64,000 bases of DNA, from contig NZ_AP012978.1 of NCBI RefSeq assembly GCF_000801295.1, positions 2,277,001-2,341,000 of the forward strand, in the 5' to 3' direction. Positions 21,500-29,825 of the stretch are shown here, one piece after another; positions within the stretch are counted from its first letter, which is position 1; each line of letters begins with the position of its first letter. A program made the translations under genes and the position numbers. The stretch is from an endosymbiont of unidentified scaly snail isolate Monju (GTDB lineage Bacteria; Pseudomonadota; Gammaproteobacteria; Chromatiales; Chromatiaceae). The notes beneath the pieces are model-generated. The model ran no database searches and was not told where the DNA came from. It was given only the letters and a program-made list of their open reading frames with translations.

Positions 21500-22023
21500 C
21501 AGCAGAAGCTCCCGGGATACGGTCTCGGCCCCCTGGGCCAGAGCGGATCGCAGTAGAAGGGGTCACGATGCCAGGGCGGCTCCTGCGGTGGCTGCCATGG
21601 CGGCCAGCGATGCGAGGCCTCGGCCCGCACCACGGGGTGCGCATAGGGATAGTCGCCCACCATCAGTACCTGTACGCCATCGAGCCGGCCACGCACCGTC
21701 AGGCGCTGCCCGGGCCGCCACTCGGCAGGGTCGAGAAAACCCTCGAAGCGCGCAATGAAGCGTTTCGCCTCGCCACCCTCGGGCTGTGGCTCGGCGTTGT
21801 CGAACAGCGGACGACGCAGCACTACCAGTTCGGTGTGATCGTCCCGGTTGTGCACCGACAGGATCTCGCCCCCCCAGCGCACCACCTGCCCCCGCAGGGC
21901 CAACGCATCCTCCTGGGCCTGCGCTACCGTGAGCGCTTCCCCCGGTGCCTGCAAGGCAGACGGCACCGTGGTGGCACAGGCCACCAGGCCCAGGGACAAC
22001 AACAGGATGACGAGTGCCTTCAT
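21496..22023 (-). CDS. Slp family outer-membrane lipoprotein (second copy)
   Basis: This 175-residue lipoprotein has lipobox LGLVAC (Cys near residue 16). The core VVRWGGEILSVHNRDDHTELVV and FLDPAEWRPGQRLTVRGRLDG parallels the neighbouring Slp copy, but the C-terminus is proline- and tryptophan-rich (PPWQPPQEPPWHRDP). The start at 22023 gives a clean signal peptide. It is the first gene of the two-gene slp operon. Confidence 0.85.
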   Translation of the reverse strand: MKALVILLLSLGLVACATTVPSALQAPGEALTVAQAQEDALALRGQVVRWGGEILSVHNRDDHTELVVLRRPLFDNAEPQPEGGEAKRFIARFEGFLDPAEWRPGQRLTVRGRLDGVQVLMVGDYPYAHPVVRAEASHRWPPWQPPQEPPWHRDPFYCDPLWPRGPRPYPGSFCW

Positions 22024-22124
22024 GACACCAGTATAGTTCCCGTAAGCGTGAACCGGCCGGCCAATGCACGCCCCACGTATATCAGACACCCCTTATAATG
22101 GCGCTTTTCCTGCCCGTGACGACC

Positions 22125-22400
22125 ATGGCCGATACCCTCGACTGCTGGATCTACAAGAGTCCGCGCAAGGACGAGATGTACCTCTATGTGCCCGCCGAAG
22201 ACGACTTCGAGGCGGTACCCGCCGCCCTGTTGGAACGCTTCGGCCAGCCGGTGTTCGTGATGCAGCTCGCGCTCAGCCCCGAGCGCCCCCTGGCGCGCGA
22301 GGATGTAAAACAGGTGATGAGCAACCTGCGCGAGCAGGGCTTCCACCTGCAGATGCCACCGAAGCTGGAACCCTACCTGTACCACGGCAACGAGGACTGA
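22125..22400 (+). CDS. YcgL domain protein
   Basis: This 91-residue protein has the YcgL fold: DCWIYKSPRKDEMYLYVPAEDDF at the start and LREQGFHLQMPPKLEPYLYH at the end. Function is unknown although it is widespread in gammaproteobacteria. I use the ATG at 22125. A TATAAT box at 22094-22099 lies just upstream and overlaps an earlier in-frame ATG (22098), which argues against that start. It is 1 bp ahead of serB, likely one transcript. Confidence 0.88.
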   Translation: MADTLDCWIYKSPRKDEMYLYVPAEDDFEAVPAALLERFGQPVFVMQLALSPERPLAREDVKQVMSNLREQGFHLQMPPKLEPYLYHGNED

Positions 22401-22401
22401 G

Positions 22402-23613
22402 ATGCGCCCCATCCTGCTGCTCAACATCACCGGCCCCGACCATCCGGGGCTCACCGCCGAACTCGCCGCCCAGCTGGCGCGGCATGGCGTGAACGTGCTG
22501 GACATCGGCCAGGCGGTGATCCACGACCGGCTCAACCTGGGCATGCTGCTCGAGGTACCCGAGACCGAGGACGCCGCCATGCGCCGGGCCCTGCAACACA
22601 TCGGTGACCAGCATGGCCTGCACGCCGAGTTCACGACCATCGCCCCGGACGACTACGAGCACTGGGTCGCCGCCGAGGGCCGACCGCGCTTCATCGCCAC
22701 CCTGCTGGGACGCAAGCTCGGTGCGGCCAATATCGCCCACCTGGCCCAGGTGGCGGCATTGCATGGCCTGAACATCGACGGCATCACCCGCCTGTCGGGC
22801 CGCTTTTCGCTGCGCGCCGACGAGCCGCGCAAGCGCGCCTGCGTGGAGTTCTCCCTGCGCGGCGAGGTGGCCGATGAAGAGGCCCTGCGCCACGACCTGC
22901 TGGCGATCACCCGTGACGACGAGGTGGACGTGGCCTTCCAGCGCGACGACCTCTACCGCCGGCAGCGCCGGCTGGTGGTGTTCGACATGGACTCCACCCT
23001 GATCCAGTGCGAAGTGATCGACGAGCTGGCGCGCGCCGCCGGCACCTACGAGGAAGTGGCCGCCATCACCGAGGCGGCGATGCGCGGCGAGATCCCCTTC
23101 GACGAGAGCTTCCGCCGCCGCCTGGCCACCCTGGAGGGGCTGGAGGTCTCGGTGCTCGAACGCATCGCTCGCGAGTTGCCCATCACCGAAGGTGCCGACC
23201 GCCTGATCACTACCCTGAAGCGACTCGGCTACAAGGTGGGCATCCTCTCCGGCGGCTTCACCTATTTCGCCGAACACCTCAAGCAGCGCTGGGGGCTGGA
23301 CTGTGTCTCAGCCAACGAGCTGGACATCGAGGACGGCCGGCTCACCGGCCGGGTGAAGGGCGAGATCGTCAACGGCGAGAAGAAGGCCGAGCTGCTGCAG
23401 CGCATGGCCCAGGCCCACGGCATCGACATGCGCCAGACCGTCGCGGTCGGTGACGGCGCCAACGACCTGCCCATGCTGTCGATCGCCGGCCTCGGCATCG
23501 CCTTCCACGCCAAACCCGTGGTGCGCGAGCGCGCACGCCACTCCATCTCCACCCTGGGACTGGACGGCATCCTCTACCTGCTGGGGGTACGTGACCGGGA
23601 GGTACCCGCATGA
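22402..23613 (+). CDS. serB: Phosphoserine phosphatase SerB
   Basis: This 403-residue enzyme does the last step of serine synthesis. An ACT-like regulatory region fills the N-terminal half (ITGPDHPGLTAELAAQL and a second ACT-type repeat). The HAD phosphatase domain has the nucleophile motif VFDMDSTLIQCEVIDEL, GGFTYFAE with the conserved Ser/Gly, the Lys region KGEIVNGEKK and GDGANDLPMLSIAG. Length matches other two-ACT SerB proteins. It overlaps the next gene by 4 bp. Confidence 0.95.
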   Translation: MRPILLLNITGPDHPGLTAELAAQLARHGVNVLDIGQAVIHDRLNLGMLLEVPETEDAAMRRALQHIGDQHGLHAEFTTIAPDDYEHWVAAEGRPRFIATLLGRKLGAANIAHLAQVAALHGLNIDGITRLSGRFSLRADEPRKRACVEFSLRGEVADEEALRHDLLAITRDDEVDVAFQRDDLYRRQRRLVVFDMDSTLIQCEVIDELARAAGTYEEVAAITEAAMRGEIPFDESFRRRLATLEGLEVSVLERIARELPITEGADRLITTLKRLGYKVGILSGGFTYFAEHLKQRWGLDCVSANELDIEDGRLTGRVKGEIVNGEKKAELLQRMAQAHGIDMRQTVAVGDGANDLPMLSIAGLGIAFHAKPVVRERARHSISTLGLDGILYLLGVRDREVPA

Positions 23614-24284
23614 AGACCCTGCTCAGCCTGCTCGCCATCGTCGCCCTGGTGCTCGGCCTGTCGTGGTGGTTCGCACCCGAGCCCGACCCCGAACTGCTCA
23701 CCCCTCGCACCGACCTGCCCTGGCAGATTCGCGTCAACCACGACGGCAGCCTGCACGTGTTCGACCTGGACATCGGCCACTCCACGCTCGCCGAGGCGAT
23801 CGCCAAGTTCGGCCCGCCGGAACGCGCAGCGGTGTTCCAGCGCAAGGCGGGAGGCTTCGACCTGGAGGTCTATTTCGGCAAGGTACACTTCGGTCCGCTC
23901 ACCGCACGGGTGGTGGTCAAACTGGCCGCCCCCGAAGACATGCTGCGCGTCCTGGCCGAGCAGGCCGACAAGCGCGAGGCCTCGCCCACCGGCGACTGGA
24001 AGTTCCCGCTGCGCGACGAGGTACTGTCCGAACTGGCGAATCACCCGGTGACCGCCATCAGCTATGTGCCCGGCACCCGCGGGCTGGACCAGGCCTTCTT
24101 TCTCGAACGCTTCGGCGAGCCGGCCGCCTGGCTGCCGGAACCGAACAGCGAAACGGCACGCAGCTGGTTCTATCCCGATCGCGGCCTGTCCATCCTGATC
24201 GACGACAAGGGCCCGGAGGTACTGGAATACGTGCGCCCGGCGGACTTCCGGCTACCTGACGGCGCCCGTCCCTACAAGGGCTAG
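23610..24284 (+). CDS. Hypothetical protein, single N-terminal membrane anchor
   Basis: This 224-residue protein has one N-terminal hydrophobic helix (LLSLLAIVALVLGLSWWF) and then a periplasmic domain. It begins at an ATG overlapping the serB stop (ATGA), so it is coupled to serB. No recognised domain; the segment STLAEAIAKFGPPERAAVF resembles the opening of small lipoprotein-like SmpA/OmlA repeats but I would not assign it. The stop sits next to the REP half at 24285. Confidence 0.7.
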   Translation: MKTLLSLLAIVALVLGLSWWFAPEPDPELLTPRTDLPWQIRVNHDGSLHVFDLDIGHSTLAEAIAKFGPPERAAVFQRKAGGFDLEVYFGKVHFGPLTARVVVKLAAPEDMLRVLAEQADKREASPTGDWKFPLRDEVLSELANHPVTAISYVPGTRGLDQAFFLERFGEPAAWLPEPNSETARSWFYPDRGLSILIDDKGPEVLEYVRPADFRLPDGARPYKG

Positions 24285-24306
24285 GCGGGCCTCCTGGCCG
24301 TAGGAG
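24285..24306. repeat. REP-like palindrome, left half, interrupted by IS110 element
   Basis: GCGGGCCTCCTGGCCGTAGGA corresponds to the GGACGGGCCTCC...GCAGGAG side of the dispersed palindrome. The other half (GCGGCGTCCTCGCCGCGAAC) appears at 25494-25513, beyond the insertion element. Confidence 0.75.
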
Positions 24307-24309
24307 ATC

Positions 24310-25267
24310 CTATGTCTGCATGCAACGATTTCTTGGCCGATATTCGGTTTCATTTCGCAAGATGGCAAAAGCGACCCTGGCGAGCTTTCTGCCGAGGATG
24401 ACCAGGGCCTGGACCGGCGCCAGGCCGCGGTCGAGATACCGCTGGTAGAAATCTCGCCAGGCCGGCGTTCGACACGCGCGCATGGCAGCAAGGTAGAGCA
24501 GGCGTCGCAACTCGGCGTTGCCTTTCTTGGTGAGCTTTCGTCGCCCACGCATCTGACCGGAATCATGCACGCGCACATCCATACCCAGGAAGGCGATAAA
24601 GGCGTCGGAGGAGCGGAATGAGCCGCGCTGAAAGGCGGTGACCAGGGCGGCGGCGGTGAGGGGGCCAAATGCCCTCGATGGCCTGCACACGCAAGGCCCT
24701 GTCTTTCCAGGCAGCTTTCTCGAGCCATTTCTGGATCTGCTGATCGATCTTTCTTTCAAGTGTCTTGAAGTGATCGAAGAGCGCCTGAATCTGTGGCTTG
24801 AGGCCTGGCAGATCAGCCAGGCTTTGTCGCAGTTTGGTCTTGGCCTGGACGATGACGGCACGCCGGTTGAGCAATCCCAGCAAGGTGGTATAGGCCTTGG
24901 GAGGCGGGCTCCAAGGGCGCAGGCTGTCGCGCTCATTGACCAGGTAACGGCGCAGCAGGCGAGCATCGGAGGTGTCGTTCTTGGCCCGGATGCCCACGCT
25001 GTCCCGATAACGACTCAAGCGGAAACCATCAATGAGATAGATCGTATGGCGGGCCTTGAAGGCGAGTTCGCACACCAGGAGGTGAAAGGTGCTGGTGGCC
25101 TCGAGGGCGATTTCGACCGGACCCGGTGGCAGCGAATCGAGCCAGGCGGCAATGGACTGACGGTCATTGGAAATCGACTGGACGGGGCCGTTGCTGTCAT
25201 CACAGATATCCAGGCCCTGTTTGCTGACATCGATACCGATCAGCAGGGGTTGCACAGGCATTGCCAT
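24310..25267 (-). pseudogene. IS110 family transposase (DEDD/serine recombinase), frame disrupted
   Basis: The first ~200 residues carry the RuvC-like DEDD domain (LIGIDVSKQGLDICDD, EATSTFHLLVCELAF, KNDTSDARLLRRYL). The second frame gives the Tnp20-type C-terminal domain with AFIAFLGMDVRVHDSGQMRG containing the catalytic Ser and RRKLTKKGNAELRRLLYLA. The two join at AIEGI/GPLTAAALV if one extra base near 24666-24668 (AAA on the plus strand) is removed. As read the protein is split, so the element is either dead or affected by a sequencing indel. Confidence 0.85.
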
Positions 25268-25493
25268 GATGTTTCCTCCCGACTAGTGTAGAGAGCAGGA
25301 TTTGTCGGGGTTCACCCAAGGCGCTGGCTTGCGAAAATTGTCGGTCCGTATTGGCCGATAGATCCCTTATTGGCGCTGGGGTGAGGGCGGGACGATTTCT
25401 CCTACTGTCTGTACTCAAGGTCAAAGGTCAGATGCGGCGTTCGTCCCTCCGCCCCGACAGGTCCTTTCTGACCCATCGAGAGGAAACATACAA
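25268..25493 (-). ncRNA. Candidate bridge RNA region in the long left end of the IS110 element
   Basis: IS110-group elements encode a structured bridge RNA in the noncoding end upstream of the transposase. This 226-bp stretch is in that position, has no credible gene and is comparable in size to known examples. I did not fold it or identify the target- and donor-binding loops. The call rests on position. Confidence 0.4.
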
Positions 25494-25513
25494 GCGGCGT
25501 CCTCGCCGCGAAC
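25494..25513. repeat. REP-like palindrome, right half, beyond the IS110 element
   Basis: GCGGCGTCCTCGCCGCGAAC matches one arm of the dispersed REP-like palindrome and completes the half found at 24285-24306. Confidence 0.75.
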
Positions 25514-25531
25514 GCAATATCAGGACCTGGC

Positions 25532-25807
25532 TCAGCCGCGGCGCACGCGCTCGTCCATCACCGCCTTGGCGCGGGTCCAGGCTTCGGATCCAACCTCGCC
25601 GGCAACCATCAGCTCGATCAGCGCATAGGCCAATTGCCGCTGTTCGACATCCAGATCACGCAACTTGTCGAGCTTGAACAGGTAAGGTAGCCCGACTTCG
25701 GATACTCGAGGGTGCTGACCAGGGCATACAGGGTCAGCGCCGCCCGCACCATGCGGCTCGCGCTCGATCAGCTCCACCACCGCCTGCAGGGTCTGTTCGG
25801 CGTCCAT
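25532..25807 (-). CDS. Hypothetical small protein, probably frame-scrambled in the middle
   Basis: The continuous frame gives 91 residues starting at an ATG (25807). The two ends look natural: MDAEQTLQAVVELIEREP and YLFKLDKLRDLDVEQRQLAYALIELMVAGEVGSE in separate blocks. The middle (HGAGGADPVCPGQHPRVSEVG) does not. In another frame the same bases read MVRAALTLYALVSTLEYPKS followed by GYL, which fits the flanks. Two compensating indels are the simplest explanation. Function is unknown. It lies just downstream of a PilZ gene on the same strand. Confidence 0.55.
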   Translation of the reverse strand: MDAEQTLQAVVELIEREPHGAGGADPVCPGQHPRVSEVGLPYLFKLDKLRDLDVEQRQLAYALIELMVAGEVGSEAWTRAKAVMDERVRRG

Positions 25808-25841
25808 CTTCGCCCTCCGAAAAAAAACGCCGAGCCTACAC

Positions 25842-26144
25842 CTATTCCAGGATCTGCTCCATGGCACAGCCCACGGCGAACTGGCCCTCGGTCTCGTTCA
25901 CCGGGGTGCAGCGCAGCACCTTGACCCGGGCCTTCATGGGCGGCGTGATGTCCGAGGGTGGGTTGATCTCGATGGCCAGCACGGTGCCAGCCGGCACTGC
26001 CGTTTCCAGCCACATCAGTACCCCACCGCCGCTGAGGTTCTTGACGATGGCACCGGCCCGCCCGGGCTGGCCCTCGACGGCGAAACTGGCCGGGCAGTCG
26101 ATGTCCATGCGCGGATAACAGCGCTGTTCCTTGTAATCCAGCAT
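25842..26144 (-). CDS. PilZ domain protein (c-di-GMP receptor type)
   Basis: This 100-residue single-domain protein has QRCYPRMDIDCPASFAV near the N-terminus, in the position of the RxxxR-like PilZ motif, and KNLSGGGVLMW as the D/NxSxxG motif. PilZ domains bind cyclic di-GMP to control motility, polysaccharide or adhesion. The second motif is good, while the first has Arg spacing (R-C-Y-P-R) consistent with binding. It precedes the scrambled small gene. Confidence 0.85.
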   Translation of the reverse strand: MLDYKEQRCYPRMDIDCPASFAVEGQPGRAGAIVKNLSGGGVLMWLETAVPAGTVLAIEINPPSDITPPMKARVKVLRCTPVNETEGQFAVGCAMEQILE

Positions 26145-26215
26145 GCCTCCTCCTCGTGTAGGTCACGGCGGCCGACAGGCCGCTGCCACCTGTGGCGGCG
26201 AGATCTCCGGGAACT

Positions 26216-27632
26216 TTAGGAAGCCACTTCGGCTGATCGCCAGTCGGCCAGCAGGCGCATGCAGGCGGCATTGAGCTCCCGCGCACGCGCCGCGCTGGCC
26301 GCCTCGTTGTAACAGCGCAACTCCGGGGCATTGCCGGAGGGGCGCAGGTGTACGATCTCGCCATTGGCGAAGGTCAGGCGCAGGCCGTCGGTGTGATCGA
26401 TCGCGGCCAACTCGCCCAGCCTCAGCGGGGCCAGCTCGGTCTCGATGCGCTGGCGCCCGCCGGCGGCCAGGGCGGCGATGCGCGCCTGCGCCTGTTGCGT
26501 GGGGAAGGCCTTCAGGCGGTCGCTGGCGGTGAACCGCGCGGGCAGGTTGGCGGTCAGCGCAGACAGGGGGCGCCCCTGGCGACGCGCCAGCAGCAATACC
26601 GCGATGGCGGCGATCGCGGCGTCGCGGGTCGGCAGGGCGGGCAGCACCCGCCCCTCGCACTCGAAGTCGTGCCAGGTGAGAAAACCGCCGTTGGCCTCGT
26701 AACCCACCACCTGTCGCGCGCCCTCATCGGCCAGTTCGCGCATGCCCGCGATCACGAAGGGCGAGCCGATGCGCCACCAGCGCACCCAGCACGTCACCGC
26801 GCAGCCACTCGCCGCGCTCGTCACCGATCAGCGGGCGGTCGCCATCGCCATCGGCCGAGACGATGAGATCGAAATCACGCTCGGCGGCCCATTCGCGTGC
26901 CAGCGCCACGTCCTCGACACGGATCGCCTCGGTGTCCACCGGCACGAAGGTCTCGCTGCGCCCGACCACCGTGACCTCGGCGCCCAGTCCCTCGAGGATC
27001 TCGCGCAACGGCTCGGCAGCCACCGAGGAGTGGGCATACAGCAACGTCCGCGTGCCGTCCAGGCAGCCAGGCGGAAAGAAGTCGAGATAGCGGGCCAGAT
27101 ATTCACGGTAGGCGGCGCCATCCACCGGCGACAGTTCGAAGGGTTGTTGCGCCATGCCGTGTTCATCGAACAGGGTACGCGGCAGCATCACCTGCTGTTC
27201 GCGGATCGTGATTTCGTCGTCCTTGAGGATCTCGCCGTCGGGCCGGTAGAACTTGATGCCGTTGCGATCGTCGGGGATATGACTGCCGGTGACCACCAGG
27301 CTGGCTATACCACGACGCAAGCCCAGGTTGGCGACTGCGGGCGTGGGCAAGGGACCACCGTGGATGGCGCGATAACCCAGATCGGAGACAGCGCGCAGGC
27401 AGGCGGCCATGATGCGCGGCGTGCTGGGACGGAGGTCACCGCCGATCAGCACCTCGTCACCGGGATGGATGGCGCCCTGCTTTTCGAGGTGCTGGAGGAA
27501 GGCAGTGGTGTAGGCGTAACAGACCCGGTCGGTCATGCACGCGGCCAGCCCGCGCGCGCCACTGGTGCCGAAGCCGACCCCACTGCGCTGCATCAGGTCG
27601 GCAATGGCCACCTGCTCGTTCTTGTCGGCCAT
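26216..27632 (-). pseudogene. Phosphomannomutase/phosphoglucomutase-like gene with internal out-of-frame deletion
   Basis: The 5' part (ATG at 27632) gives ~290 residues of an alpha-D-phosphohexomutase: GVGFGTSGARGL, a VVTGSHIPDDRNGIKFY segment in place of the serine loop (SHIP rather than SHNP), and the metal loop SADGDGDRPLIGDERG. The 3' part in another frame gives RIGSPFVIAGM, EANGGFLT and the phosphate-binding RPSGNAPELR. The segment normally between DVLGALVA and RIGSPFVI, with the usual TPVSxNTxxE, is missing, so about 40 codons are lost as well as the frame. The product is unlikely to work. Confidence 0.8.
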
Positions 27633-28032
27633 GTAGAAATTCCGTGAAACACTCCGACGGCATTCTAGCAGGACGAAAAAGGGGCGCGGAAACCCCACGC
27701 CCCACTACGCTACGCGAGCGGCGACCGCCCGGAGCCTTTCGGTGAAGCCCTCGATACGCGCCTTGCGCTTGTCGAACAGCCCCTGTTCGGTGGGGCCGCA
27801 CCGATCTTCTGGTCCCTGCCCCCTGCAGATACCGACTTGACCAGCAAGGCCGTCACCAACCCCAGGGTCGTCCTATGCCTTTCGTTTCCCCTCGAATCTC
27901 ACGCGACGACATCATCGTCCGCGTAGCCAGACAACGACGAAAAACGGCCTTCCACGCTATCAGCGACGCGCCCAGCGAACAGCGGTGTGGAGTAGAATGG
28001 CCTGCGTCACCCACGGACCAAGGGAAGCGCCC
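27633..28032. other. 400-bp gap with no convincing gene; possible gene remnant
   Basis: No intact gene is evident. On the minus strand about 27706-27782 reads LFDKRKARIEGFTERLRAV plus a few residues to a stop, with natural-looking composition, so it may be the 3' tail of a decayed gene. The right part (about 27880-28030) is a lower-complexity upstream region for the next gene. Confidence 0.4.
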
Positions 28033-28723
28033 ATGAACCCGCTCCACCGATTCGCCCTGTTGCTCGCCCTGCTCGGCTCCGCGGCGGTGGCCGGCGACGG
28101 TTTCCGTATCATGGACGAGGCCGAGATGGCCCGTCACAAGGCACAGCTGGACACCCTCCAGGGACAGGCTCGCGAGGACTATCGCAACCAGGTCTGGCAG
28201 GCGCTGCGCCAGCGCGCGCGCACACGGCTACCGGATGCCCGAGAGCCCGCCCTGGACCGCGCGCCAGCCCGCCCAGGCGGCGCAGGCAGAACCTGCCCCC
28301 CCGCCGCAGCAGACGGAGGCCCCCTCCCCCGGGAGCAGTCCAGCAGACAGCTCACAGGCAACGGCCGAGGCCACAATACAGCAACGGGTGGAGAAGCACC
28401 GGCGGCTGATCGAACAGGCTGCCGCTCAGGAAGCAACAGCACCGCCAGGCAATGCGCAAGCCAGTGCATCGGTCGCCACCCGGGAGTACCAACAACAGAT
28501 GCGGGAGCGCTTCGAGCGTTTCATGGCGCAGCGACGCGCCCGCCAGGAGCAGGCCAGGCAGCAACGGGAACAGGCCCGTGCGCGACGCGAGGCCGCCCGC
28601 CGACAGCGCGAGCAACAGCGCCGGCAACCCACCTGGCCACCGGGCTATCCGCCGCAGCATCCCCCGGCCTGGGGCTACCCGCCTGCGCCGCCGACCGCGG
28701 CGCGACCTGGCTACTGGTACTGA
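28033..28723 (+). pseudogene. Exported Gln/Arg-rich coiled-coil protein, frame disrupted
   Basis: From the ATG at 28033 the frame gives a signal peptide (MNPLHRFALLLALLGSAAVA) and DGFRIMDEAEMARHKAQLDT, then loses sense near 28230. The +1 frame carries on with a Pro/Gln-rich linker, a charged helix with repeated QR-x-x-R-Q-E patterns (about 28460-28630) and a Pro/Tyr-rich tail (GYPPQHPPAWGYPPAPPTA). One indel between 28225 and 28240 would unite them into ~229 residues. Possibly an envelope protein; no family assigned. Confidence 0.55.
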
Positions 28724-28815
28724 GCCGGGGCGAGAGCAGTCGGGACGCATCCCGAGCCGCAGTCCCCCCTGACAAGGTCGAGATACCCGTTCCGGGTCTC
28801 AGCAACGGTGCGGGT

Positions 28816-29379
28816 TCAGGGAGCCAGGTCCATCAGGCGCTGGATGCGTGCCACGTAGGCGCGCGTCTCCGGCGGCGCGAAAGGGGCCACGTGCTCCCAG
28901 CGGCGGATCTTGTCGCGCTTCCTGCGCGCCCGGCTGTAGGACTTGAGGATACGACCGTAACCGGCGTTGTAGCTGGCAAAGGTGAATTTCAGGCGGTCAC
29001 CGGTGTTCAGGTCCAGCTTGCGCTTCCACTTCCGGTAGAGCTGACGGTCGTAGAAGATCGCGGCCGCGATGTTCCAGCGCGGTTCGCTGATGTCCTGGAT
29101 GAGCGGGTTCTTGCGGCGAATCTCGCGGTAGGTCGAGGGCAGGATCTGCATGATGCCGACAGCACCAGCCAGGCTGCGTGCCCGGGGATTCAGGCCGGAC
29201 TCGGCGATGCCCTGCGCCTTGAACCAGCGCCAGTCCACGTGCGGTCCGAAATAGTGCTTGGTGTACTTGCGGAACAGACGGTCGTAAGTATCCGGCCAGT
29301 GGCGATGATCCACGTGCTTCTCGGTGCCGGCCCAGGCCAGCACCGGGATCAGCAACAGCCAGCCCCATGAACGCCACAT
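28816..29379 (-). CDS. Lytic transglycosylase, SLT domain, exported
   Basis: This 187-residue peptidoglycan-cleaving enzyme has a signal peptide of ~17 residues. The SLT catalytic Glu is in QGIAESGLNPRARS, followed by GAVGIMQILPSTYREI and FASYNAGYGRI, the standard family-1 motifs. It is a compact one-domain form similar to the catalytic domain of MltF/MltC-type enzymes. It ends 10 bp before the DUF350 gene stop region on the same strand, so the two may share a transcript. Confidence 0.9.
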   Translation of the reverse strand: MWRSWGWLLLIPVLAWAGTEKHVDHRHWPDTYDRLFRKYTKHYFGPHVDWRWFKAQGIAESGLNPRARSLAGAVGIMQILPSTYREIRRKNPLIQDISEPRWNIAAAIFYDRQLYRKWKRKLDLNTGDRLKFTFASYNAGYGRILKSYSRARRKRDKIRRWEHVAPFAPPETRAYVARIQRLMDLAP

Positions 29380-29389
29380 GGCCGTGCGC

Positions 29390-29620
29390 TCAGTTGAGTC
29401 CCAGTCCGATCACCAGCCCCATGGCCGTGCCGATACCGATGAACATGCCCATGATCATCAACCCCACCGCCTGATTGCCTTTGGAGAGCTGTTCGGGAAT
29501 CGAGAAGTTGACGATATGGCTGAATACCTTGCAGCCCAGCCACATGAACAGCAGGGTGAGAAGGCCACCCATGCAGGCATAAAGGATGTTCAGGACCAGC
29601 GGGTCGATGCCGTCGCTCAT
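29390..29620 (-). CDS. DUF350 family small membrane protein
   Basis: This 76-residue protein has two hydrophobic segments (LVLNILYACMGGLLTLLFMW and VGLMIMGMFIGIGTAMGLVI) with a short polar loop, consistent with DUF350. GGAGG lies just upstream of the ATG at 29620. The role of DUF350 proteins is unknown. Confidence 0.75.
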   Translation of the reverse strand: MSDGIDPLVLNILYACMGGLLTLLFMWLGCKVFSHIVNFSIPEQLSKGNQAVGLMIMGMFIGIGTAMGLVIGLGLN

Positions 29621-29656
29621 GTCGCCTCCGGAAAATTGCCTGATCGAGCCGACATG

Positions 29657-29747
29657 CTGAGACAACCCCAAGTAAAGCGACCCTCAGCGGGTCTCAGGGC
29701 GTCCACCGGGAGCGCTCTGAGCATTGCTTTACTTGGGGTTGTCTCAG
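29657..29747. mobile_element. MITE-like element, copy 2 (91 bp)
   Basis: Perfect 22-bp terminal inverted repeats CTGAGACAACCCCAAGTAAA+GC (29657-29678 and 29726-29747) flank a 47-bp centre with CAGCGGGTCTCAGGGCGTCC, similar to copy 1 (CAGCGGGCTTCTGGGCGTTC). No coding capacity. It sits between the DUF350 gene and djlA. Confidence 0.8.
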
Positions 29748-29825
29748 TACCTTCCGCCCGAAAACCGACCTCGAGAATAGGTGTTCGCCCCGGTGCATTC
29801 AAGCCCGCGACCGAATCCCTGTCAC

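Larger units (their letters stand above)
24307..25493 (-). mobile_element. IS110-group insertion element inserted in a REP-like palindrome
   Basis: This ~1.19-kb element has one transposase gene on the minus strand, almost no sequence after its stop and about 225 bp of noncoding sequence before its start. This end layout is that of the IS110 group rather than the IS1111 group. The limits are drawn from the interrupted REP arms and may be off by a few bases. There are no terminal inverted repeats, as expected for the family. Confidence 0.75.
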
